DNA of 64,000 nt, taken from DATAUD01 sp036268455 (GTDB taxonomy: Bacteria > Verrucomicrobiota > Verrucomicrobiia > Limisphaerales > Palsa-1400). The translations under genes and the position numbers were made by a program. The stretch is taken from contig DATAUD010000002.1 of the NCBI GenBank assembly GCA_036268455.1, positions 164,208-228,207 of the forward strand, written 5' to 3'. A model generated the notes under the pieces. The model saw only the letters and a program-made list of their open reading frames with translations, had not been told where the DNA came from and made no database searches. Below, piece after piece: positions 9,395 through 17,800 of this stretch (the stretch's first letter is position 1; every line of letters begins with the position of its first letter).

Positions 9395-12300
9395 ATGAAT
9401 CCGCCAAATACTCCGATACAAGTGGGATTGGATAGACTCCAACGAGCCGAGAAAATCCTTGTCGAAAAGAGACGACAAGCGGCTAATGAAGAGTCTGGAC
9501 GACCGGAGGCGGACGCGGTGGGTATTGCGCTGTCCGGAGGCGGAATCCGCAGCGCGACGTTTTGCCTTGGCTTGCTTCAGGGGATCGCAAAGCACGGGTT
9601 GATTCGCAAGGTTGATTATTTGTCCACGGTTTCCGGCGGGGGCTACTTTGGGAGTTTTTTAGGGCGAATGTTTACGCGGGACTGGACAAGGGACCCGACT
9701 GTCCTAGCGCGAAAAGGCGACCATGCTTCATCCCGGATGCGCGATCATCTGGAGCCAACGAAGCAGGAGTTTCTGGAGAAGCTGACGGCGTCTTCCACGG
9801 CAAACCTGCCGGTGGATCACGTAACGAAGGCGCTGCAAGACAATGCTTCCCCGCCTATGAGATGGTTGCGGGGAGCGGGGAATTACCTGACTCCCAATCT
9901 TAGCAGCGACGGCGCGCTGGCTGTTTCGGTTTTTGTGCGGAACTGGCTGGCTGTTTTAGTTGTGATGCTGATTTCTGTGCTCGCTATCTTTCTCTCCTGG
10001 GATTTTGTGCGATATGAACTGGGGCGGGTCACCTTTATGAGGAACGCCGAGTTTTTTTTGGCGTCGATAACTGATCAGCATATTTGGTGGACCCCGGCAA
10101 TTTTTCTGCCCGGCATTGTGTTTGGACTTTTCGTGCTGCCACTTGGTTGGGCGTATTGGCTGACTCAAGCGGGAGAAAAGCACCAGACCCTTCGTGTTGT
10201 TTTTGCAATCCTTCTCATCGCCCTGCTGGGTGGGTATGGGTATCATATGGGCCGGGGAGTTGTCTGGCTCGGACTGGCGTTTGAAGCACTTTTCGCATTG
10301 GCGGTGTACGGCGCGTTTCTAGGGTGGTCCAAGAGCAAAGGAATGAATGGGCGATCGGATGAGATGACGAGAAGTGAACTGTCCCGCTGGTTGAGCCACA
10401 GCCTTGTCTTTTTTGGCGCGACAATCGTATTTGCCGTGTTGGATGGCTGGAGCCAAAGCATTTATGCGCTTGTGGCTTACACCGGCAATTTCCAACTCGC
10501 GGGAATGGGCATCGCCGGCGTTACCGGCGTTGCGGTTTTTGCTCCCCTTGCAAAGCGGGTTGCGGCTCTCAGCAAGCATAAGGACAGCAAATTCCGCGCG
10601 CCGTTCCAGGCGCTGGCTCTTGTGGGCTCGCTCGGATTCGCATTTGTCTGGCTGCTGGGCATTGCGTACCTCGGTCATGGGCTTGCGTGGCGGTGGGGGT
10701 GCCCTGAGCCTGTGGCCGTATCACCGGCCGAAATAAAAAAGCCGTGGTTGCTGGTTAATCAAGGAAGCACCAACAGGTTTTTAGACTTAATGAGCGAGTG
10801 TATGAGTTCGAACGATTGGGACGAATTAATTGTAAGCGATCACGGAAGAAGACCATTTCTGCGGCGTGGGGAGGAAAGCCTGGCATCAAACATTTTCGCG
10901 GAAGCGCTCAGCTCGCAGATTCGAACCAATGATTTCTATAACCTGTGGTCTAATAAGGTCCTTTTTCCGGGACTTAATCCCTCAAGCAACAGCGAAAGCC
11001 TGCTCGTATTTAAAGAAAGAAAGGACGCTTCGCAGCGCTCCGCAACGCAATTGTTAAACCGTTCGCTGCTGGAGGATGCGTTTCCAAGGTCGCTGGCCAG
11101 GCGATTGGATGTGCCGGAACGGTTGTACACGCAGTATTTTAAGGACCAGACGGTGACGCTGACCGAGAATCGATTGGTGCAGGTTGGACAGGCCATCGAG
11201 GAAAGGCATCCGATGACGCCTCAAAGCAAGGCGGATCTGCGGATGATTTCCGCGTGCACGGCGTTGTCTTTGGCGTTATGCCTTCTCCTGGGCCGCACGA
11301 TTACATTCCTGAATCTATCTTCATTTCACATGCTCTATACGGCACGGCTCATCCGTGCTTATTTGGGGGCGAGCAATCCGGCCCGGTGGAGTTCCAAGAC
11401 TTCGATCAGCGACGTAATGCCCGGGGATGACATCGATTGGGATAAATATCGGCCGCATGAACAGGGAGGGCCGCTGCACCTTGTTAACGTGGCGATCAAC
11501 AGCACCGTTAGTCTTGACACGGGGATGGAATCGGAAACGTGCAAGGGACTGAATCTGTGCCTTGGCCCGGCGGGCATGTCTTTTGGAGACAAGCACGCCC
11601 TAGGAAGTGAGGATCTGGAAAACCCCAAGCCGCCGTCGAAGAAGGTATTTTTGATGCGGCCGAAGGAGAACGAAGAGGGCATCGCGGGTATCATAACCGA
11701 GAGGAAGAATGTGGAAGCTCTTCCGCTTGGCGATTGGGTGGGCATTTCAGGCGCGGCGTTCACGACGGGTCTCGGCAATGTGGGCGGGGGCGGCGGGACG
11801 TCTCTGGGAACGAGTCTGCTTTGCGGGCTTTTTAATGTGCGTCTTGGCTATTGGTGGCGGAATAGCTTTGCCTGCGACGAAAAAAAATGCGGAGACTGGG
11901 CCTTTCCCGTTCAAACGTATCTTCTGGATGAGTTTACCGGGAGTTTTAAGGTGCAGGAGCGCGAACGCTGGTATCTTTCGGACGGGGGCCACTTCGAGAA
12001 CACGGCGGCATACGAACTCATCCGCCGACAAGTGCCGTTCATCGTGGTCGCTGATTGTGGGGCGGACCAGATGGGAGACTTCGACGATATAGCAAACCTG
12101 ATGCGGCGGGTGCGATTGGATTTTGGCGCGGAGATTGCATTTCTCTCAAACGCGGAATTAAAGAACGCGGTAAGCGCGGACAAGCTTGCTCCTTGCGTCC
12201 ATTCGCGAAACAAAACCAAGGCGGAGGGACTGAATGTGGGACGCATCGGCACTCTTCAGGATCTGCGCCCAAGCTCCGCAAAAACCGACGGATATGAGCG

Positions 12301-12583
12301 CGTCAAGGCCCACGCAACAATCGCCCGGGTGACATATCCCGGCACGCAGAGACAGTCAACAATTCTTTTTATCAAGCCCGGAATAACAGATGATTTGCCC
12401 GCGGACCTGGTCAATTATCAACGCTCGAAAGTGGACTTTCCGCAGCAGTCAACGCTGGATCAATTCTTCGATGAGGCGCAATGGGAAAGCTATCGCAAAC
12501 TTGGGGAGTGCATTGGCAGCGGCGTATTCGCTCTCTCCTCGGACGCCACAAAATGGTCTCCGGGGCAAATGCGAGCAGTCTGA
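9395..12583 (+). CDS. Patatin-like phospholipase with a membrane domain inserted between its catalytic residues
   Basis: The patatin signatures are present in a 1062-aa protein. The oxyanion-hole loop is SGGGIRSA (residues 47-54). The nucleophile Ser80 is in STVSGGGYFG. The Asp of the dyad is in LSDGGHFENTAAYELI near residue 863. Between these lie several hydrophobic stretches from about residue 180 to 440 (for example LAVLVVMLISVLAIF and a following P-G-rich pair), and another near residue 620. The lipase is therefore membrane-anchored by an insertion of several helices. Large patatins of this type are known in bacteria; they hydrolyse membrane phospholipid or act in defence or effector roles. 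It is divergent from the Cys-His-Asp protein gene. No nucleotide-cyclase partner is present, so a CBASS assignment is not supported. Confidence 0.8.
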   Translation: MNPPNTPIQVGLDRLQRAEKILVEKRRQAANEESGRPEADAVGIALSGGGIRSATFCLGLLQGIAKHGLIRKVDYLSTVSGGGYFGSFLGRMFTRDWTRDPTVLARKGDHASSRMRDHLEPTKQEFLEKLTASSTANLPVDHVTKALQDNASPPMRWLRGAGNYLTPNLSSDGALAVSVFVRNWLAVLVVMLISVLAIFLSWDFVRYELGRVTFMRNAEFFLASITDQHIWWTPAIFLPGIVFGLFVLPLGWAYWLTQAGEKHQTLRVVFAILLIALLGGYGYHMGRGVVWLGLAFEALFALAVYGAFLGWSKSKGMNGRSDEMTRSELSRWLSHSLVFFGATIVFAVLDGWSQSIYALVAYTGNFQLAGMGIAGVTGVAVFAPLAKRVAALSKHKDSKFRAPFQALALVGSLGFAFVWLLGIAYLGHGLAWRWGCPEPVAVSPAEIKKPWLLVNQGSTNRFLDLMSECMSSNDWDELIVSDHGRRPFLRRGEESLASNIFAEALSSQIRTNDFYNLWSNKVLFPGLNPSSNSESLLVFKERKDASQRSATQLLNRSLLEDAFPRSLARRLDVPERLYTQYFKDQTVTLTENRLVQVGQAIEERHPMTPQSKADLRMISACTALSLALCLLLGRTITFLNLSSFHMLYTARLIRAYLGASNPARWSSKTSISDVMPGDDIDWDKYRPHEQGGPLHLVNVAINSTVSLDTGMESETCKGLNLCLGPAGMSFGDKHALGSEDLENPKPPSKKVFLMRPKENEEGIAGIITERKNVEALPLGDWVGISGAAFTTGLGNVGGGGGTSLGTSLLCGLFNVRLGYWWRNSFACDEKKCGDWAFPVQTYLLDEFTGSFKVQERERWYLSDGGHFENTAAYELIRRQVPFIVVADCGADQMGDFDDIANLMRRVRLDFGAEIAFLSNAELKNAVSADKLAPCVHSRNKTKAEGLNVGRIGTLQDLRPSSAKTDGYERVKAHATIARVTYPGTQRQSTILFIKPGITDDLPADLVNYQRSKVDFPQQSTLDQFFDEAQWESYRKLGECIGSGVFALSSDATKWSPGQMRAV

Positions 12584-12585
12584 AA

Positions 12586-13233
12586 TCAGACGGGGACTTC
12601 CGCGGCGTCGAGGATGATTTCGGAAACCGCCCAGAGCGGGGAAAAAAGGATCCCTCTTGGCAGATAAATCGAAGAATAAACCTTGCTCAGGCCCGCCCGC
12701 AATTCTTGGAGATTCCAGCCATGCGTCTGTTTCAAGATGGAACTGATGTAGCGCTGATGAAACTCGGCGGCGAGCAAAACACAAGGCAGTTGGCCATGGT
12801 CCATCTCGCCGAGACCGGTGTCGTGGCTCTTGCCGAGGTCGCGGAGGTGATTGAACTCGACAATGTGATGCGATTGCGGCGTTTGGGTCATCCAGAAGAA
12901 ACGCACGTTCTTTTTCCGGTCGCTGATGCGGTTTGTAGGTTGAAGCCCTGGACGAACCGGTTAGGCCAATGAACGGACTCGCATGGTGGTGAAATCACTA
13001 CCGGAATTCGCGCCCGCCATCATTGTCCCGTAGCGTTTCTGCCGTTCCATATCGAATGGAGGGCGGTCAGTCTCGCAGGGGCCGAAGCGGACGCGGCAAT
13101 CAGTGACAAAGTTTTGCAATGCCGGGAGGTTCGAAGGTCGGTGGCGAAGGAGGTTTGATCTTTGTACTGGCCGATCAACCAGCAGGAAGGCTCCCTGACC
13201 TTTTCGGGCGGGGTTGGTATCAGGAGCATTTCA
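12586..13233 (-). pseudogene. Decayed reading frame ending in an HNH-type nuclease/toxin-like segment
   Basis: On the minus strand one frame runs from just after a TGA at 13231-13233 down to a stop beside 12586, interrupted only by a TAA (plus-strand TTA at 12961-12963). The part after the TAA can start at a GTG at 12906 (106 aa). It contains SHHIVEFNHL and, after a gap, a VLLAAEFH element, which resembles the HH...N...H pattern of HNH nucleases found at the C-terminus of polymorphic toxins. The part before the TAA has no good start and no recognised domain. A competing frame (start 13229, 69 aa) overlaps it. I read this as an eroded gene, possibly a toxin tip; a short intact gene from 12906 is the alternative. 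Confidence 0.4.
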
Positions 13234-13310
13234 GCGTAACGCCAGGGAGGCCGAACGAGCTTGCATCCGGGAATAGCGTTAATTTTGTTGCTCTTTCCGT
13301 TGGGGTTACA

Positions 13311-13901
13311 CTAACAAGCTGGCAATGCGCGGACGATCAGGGATTTTTCTTTTTCGCCGAGGGGCAGAGCGAGGGCGCGGTCACGGGCGGCGGGGGTCAT
13401 TTTTTGCCAGGTTTTTCGGACTGCGTTGAGGATTTTGTCTTCGCTGGTTTTGTCGGCCAAGCCCGCAAATTGATATTCAAGGAAAACAAGGCAGAGGGCG
13501 TCTTCCAAAATCCGGCTGTCGGGATCAGCGGGGAAGTTTTTCTTTAGATTCAAATCCTGGACGCGGCGGACCATCTCCTCGGAATAGCCGGATTCGCGCA
13601 GGATCTCGCCGGATTTGCGGGCGTGAAATTGTTTGAGTTCGTTGCGCCAAAGAAGATAGCCGGCGCGCGTCATTGGATGCGAATTCCGCGGAATCATCCA
13701 GCGGCAAATGTGCTGGCAACGCGCGGCCAGCCGCAACACCTCCGATGCGTCGGGCGCCAGTTTTAAGACCCAATCCGTCAGCCGCCGCGCATAAACCAAT
13801 TCGCGCGGCTGGCTCGCGGCGCCGGAGGTTTCGAGGTTCGGATCGAGCGCGTTTTCGGCATCAAACCTCTCAATGGCCTTTTGGAAAGCGTCAACGTCCA
13901 T
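13311..13901 (-). CDS. DUF4202 domain protein
   Basis: This 196-aa protein matches DUF4202 along its whole length: an N-terminal FDAENALDPN block, then CQHICRWMIPRNSHP, GYLLWRNELKQFHA and a C-terminal EDALCLVFLEYQF helix. The conserved His and Asp residues in these blocks suggest an HD-like metal site, but no activity is established to my knowledge. The start at 13901 (MDVDAFQKA) is preferred to one 27 nt upstream because family members begin close to this point. The next gene upstream on the same strand ends after 13933. Confidence 0.8.
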   Translation of the reverse strand: MDVDAFQKAIERFDAENALDPNLETSGAASQPRELVYARRLTDWVLKLAPDASEVLRLAARCQHICRWMIPRNSHPMTRAGYLLWRNELKQFHARKSGEILRESGYSEEMVRRVQDLNLKKNFPADPDSRILEDALCLVFLEYQFAGLADKTSEDKILNAVRKTWQKMTPAARDRALALPLGEKEKSLIVRALPAC

Positions 13902-13932
13902 CGTTGACGCATAGTGTGGGCCGCGCAAGGGG

Positions 13933-14649
13933 TCAAGTCGAGGCTAACCGGTGCATCCGCAAGAGTTCGCCGCCCCGCCTAAACGTTCGCCGCGCGACCT
14001 GAAAAGCCGCGTGGGATCGGCTGGGCTTCAGGGAACTTAACGAACCTTTGTACGGGACGCGGGCGCCCGTATAAAAGCTGCCGACCCAGACTGTGTTTAC
14101 TTCGGGATCAAGCGGCGTCGGCGGGCCAGACATCGCGTATTGGAAGGTGCCATGATAATAGTAGGAGGCAATGTTTCCCAGCTTGTTGACTGTTTTGGTC
14201 TCGATACCAAACGTGGAGCCGAATGCCTCGCCAGAATACCCGTTGACGGAGCTGGTATGGTACTCATCATTTAAAAAAGCTTGGCGGTAGGTGGTGGTAT
14301 CGGTGGGGTTGGTCACATCGGTGAAACTGTATTCCATTTGATAAACGTCGGCCACGAACTCACCGGTGGAGCGGTAAACAACGGCAATGTCTCTCTTTTC
14401 AGCGCGATAAACCAGACAAAGCTGCGGAACTATCGATGCCCAATTGTCCGGAAAATTGTCCTGGGCGACCCTTATGACAAAATCATGTCCCGTGATCGAG
14501 GTGGCGGCAAGTTTGCCGTGGGAATTGGTAGTATAGCCGGTGCCCGTCCAGGCAAGCAGGTACTGGTCGTAAGGCGCCTGGGCCAGCGCCATCAACGTTG
14601 AGCTGAAACCAATCAACAATGTTAGGGTTAGCTTTTTATTCATGTTCAT
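13933..14649 (-). CDS. Secreted protein of unknown function
   Basis: The protein has 238 aa. The ATG at 14649 is preceded by an AAGGAATT ribosome-binding site and gives a clean signal peptide: MNMNKK, a hydrophobic core, and a cut after ALAQA at about residue 24. The mature part starts YDQYLLAWTGTGY and is rich in Tyr, Thr and Gly in alternating patterns, so it is probably all beta. No family recognised. The last 40 residues are unusually rich in Arg and Ser compared with the rest, which could mean that a late frameshift has replaced the original end. Confidence 0.6.
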   Translation of the reverse strand: MNMNKKLTLTLLIGFSSTLMALAQAPYDQYLLAWTGTGYTTNSHGKLAATSITGHDFVIRVAQDNFPDNWASIVPQLCLVYRAEKRDIAVVYRSTGEFVADVYQMEYSFTDVTNPTDTTTYRQAFLNDEYHTSSVNGYSGEAFGSTFGIETKTVNKLGNIASYYYHGTFQYAMSGPPTPLDPEVNTVWVGSFYTGARVPYKGSLSSLKPSRSHAAFQVARRTFRRGGELLRMHRLAST

Positions 14650-14792
14650 AATTCCTTTTTCTCCTTCGAGCGCGTTTTCAAGCACGCTCTTTATCTTAAA
14701 CCGGGCGGAACTTTAGTCATCGCGTTTGCGGCTGCCAATGGGGGAAATGCCTGCCTAAGCGCGGGATAATCACTGTGGGTTCAAGTCCCTAT

Positions 14793-14819
14793 TTGCTTCG
14801 CGGAGATGAAATTTATGAT
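14793..14819 (+). promoter_or_regulatory. Weak candidate promoter for the peptide synthetase operon
   Basis: TTGCTT at 14793-14798 and TATGAT at 14814-14819 are separated by 15 nt and lie 24-50 nt before the first synthetase ATG. The -10 box matches the consensus at five of six bases; the -35 is poor and the spacing is short. The 157 nt between the divergent secreted-protein gene and this operon hold no clearer signal. Confidence 0.2.
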
Positions 14820-14842
14820 GGGGCGAGCGTTTTTTTAAATAC

Positions 14843-17800
14843 ATGCAAGCTTCCCTAGAATTAAACTCCCTCGCCCAGGCATTTGAATGGCAAGCGGCGC
14901 AGCGCCCCGACGCTGTTGCCGTGAACCTGGAATCCGATTCTCTCACATACCGCGCGTTGAACGAGCGCGCCAATCAATTAGCTCATCGATTGCAAAAACT
15001 CGGGGTTGGCCCGGAGGTTCCTGTGGCCTTGTACCTCGAACGTTCGATTGACATGGTCGTCGCGATTCTGGGGGTGCTCAAGGCGGGGGGTTATTATATG
15101 CCGATGGACCTTGTTTATCCGAAGGACCGTCTGGCGTTCATGCTGGAGGACGCGGCGGCGCCAGTTTTGGTGACGCAACGCGCCTTGGCGCCGCAATTGC
15201 CAGAGCGCGGGGCAAAGGTGGTTTGCACGGACTCGGACACGGCTGAACCGCTTACGAATCCAAAAAGCGCCGCCACGAGGGAAAATGCGGCGTACATGAT
15301 TTACACCTCTGGCTCGACCGGCAAGCCCAAGGGAGTCGTTGTGACGCACCACAACGTATTGCGCCTGCTCAACCAAACGGACCATTGGTATCAGTTTGAT
15401 AGCAGCGATGTCTGGCCGTTGTTCCACTCTTATGCGTTTGATGTTTCGGTTTGGGAGTTGTGGGGATCGCTGCTTTTTGGCGGGCGACTGGTGGTTGTTC
15501 CCTATTTGGTGAGCCGTTCGCCGCGCGAGTTTCATCAATTGCTGGCGCGGGAAAAAGTCACGGTGCTTAACCAAACTCCATCCGCCTTTCGACAGTTGAT
15601 TTGGGCCGAAACGACGGATGACGCGTCGGCGGAGTTGAATTTGCGCTATGTGGTTTGCGCGGGCGAGGCGCTCGAATTGCAAAGTCTCAAACCGTGGTTT
15701 GAACGCCACGGCGATCAGCGTCCGCTGGTGGTGAACATGTACGGCATTACTGAAACAACCGTGCATTCGAGTTACCGGGTGATCAGGAAGGCGGATTTGG
15801 AAAGCGGCGCCGGCAGCGTAATCGGCGTTCCGATTCCAGACCTGCAAATTTACCTGGTGGATGAAAATCTCAAGCCTGTTGCGCGCGGGGAAGCCGGGGA
15901 GATTTGCGTGGGGGGTGAGGGCGTTGCGCGGGGCTACCGCAACCGCGATGATTTGACGAAGCGCCGATTTCTAGCGGATCCTTTTTCCGACCGGCGTAGG
16001 GCGCGGATGTATCGTAGCGGCGATCTGGCGCGCTATTCGGCCAGCGGGGAGCTTGAATATCTGGGCCGCATGGATCATCAGGTCAAAATTCGCGGATTCC
16101 GCGTGGAACTGGGCGAGATTGAGTCGGCGTTGAACCGGCATCCGGCAATCCGTGAAAGCGTAGTCATCCTGCAAGATAGCGGCGGCGCGGATAAGCGACT
16201 GCTCGGATACATTGTGCCGGTTTCGGAAGCGCCGACAACGACGGAATTGCGGGAGTTTTTAGGCAAGTTCATTCCCGATTATATGATTCCGGCGGTTTTC
16301 GTGGTCCTCGCGTCTTTGCCGCTGACGACGAATGGGAAAGTGGATCGGCGGGCGCTGCCGGCTTACGACGGATCGCGGCCCATGCTGGATAAAAATTATG
16401 TCGCGCCGCGCACCGAGGCGGAGCGGACGCTGGCGGCGATTTGGAGCGAGGTTTTGGGTGTCAAACAGGTCGGGGCGCTTGATAATTTTTTTGAGCTGGG
16501 CGGCGATTCCATCCGCAGCATCAGCATTCTTTCCCGGGCGCAACAGAAGCGGTTGAACTTTTCGCTCCCGCAAATGTTCGAGCATCCAACCGTGGAGGGA
16601 ATGGCCGCCTGCGCGGCGGCGGGCGAGAAGAAGGACGATGCGGCGCGGACGAGGGCGTTCGATCTCGTCTCAAACGAGGACCGGGCGCAATTGCCGGCGG
16701 ACGTGGAGGACGCGTATCCAATTTCGCGGCTCCAGTTGGGAATGTTTTTTCACAACGAACTCAATCCGCTCTCGGCGGCGTATCACGATGTTTTCAGCTT
16801 CCACATCCAGTCGGCGTTCGATCTCGAAAAATTGGAAACGGCGTTGCGCCGCCTCATCCAGAGGCACCCCATCTTGCGCACGTCATTTCATATCGCGGGT
16901 TACAGCGAGCCGCTGCAATTGGCGCATCGCGAGGCTCCGCTTCACTTGACAGTAGAGGATTTGCGGGGCGCGGCTCCGGCGGTTCGGGACGAGCGCACAG
17001 TCGCGTGGATCGAAGAAGAAAAGCGGAGGGCTTTTGACCGTTCGACCGCGCCGCTGGCGCGCTTTCACGCGCAATGGCGGGATGAAAAATTGTTTCAATT
17101 CATCATCAGTTTTCACCATGTTTGCCTCGATGGCTGGAGTTTGGCGGCGGTGCTGACGGAGATTTTCCAGGACTACGCGGCGCTGCAAAATGGCAAAGAC
17201 CAGGCGATTTCGCCGCCCCGGGCCGCCTACCGGGATTTTGTCGCGCTGGAAAAGAAGGCGCTGGTTGCCGAGGAGACCCGGCGTTTCTGGACCGAGTTGC
17301 TGGCGGACGCCAGCCTGCAAACATTGCCGCGCTGGCCCAAACAGCTCTGCGCGGGAGGACATGAACAGAAGCGCGGACCGGAAATCGCCCTTGACGAAAA
17401 AATAGTTGACGGCTTGAAAAAAGTTGGCCGTCTGGCGGGCGTGCCGTTGAAATCAGTCCTGCTGGCCGCGCACCAGCGCGTAATGGCGCTGCTTTACGGG
17501 CAGTCGGATGTGACGAGCGGCCTGCTGTGCAACGGACGTCCAGAGGATGTGGATGGCGAGAAGGTCATCGGCTTGTTTCTCAACACATTGCCGTTCCGCA
17601 TCCAACTGCCGGGAGGAAGCTGGCTGGACCTTGTGAAGCAGACATTTTCCGCCGAACAGAAAATCGCGGCGAACCGCCGTTTTCCTCTCTCGGAAATTCA
17701 TAAGTTGCACGGAGGGCGCGCGGTTTTTGAGGCGGCGTTCGATTTCGTCCACTTTCACGTTTACAACAATCTCCAGGGGAGCGAGGGTTTGGACCTTCGC

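Noticed and set aside
9395..12583. CBASS effector phospholipase
   Set aside because: No cyclic-nucleotide synthase or sensor gene adjoins it, and the protein is far larger than CapV-type effectors.
12481..12972. 163-codon plus-strand frame after the patatin gene
   Set aside because: It lies opposite the HNH-like text, overlaps the patatin end and has no recognisable domain.
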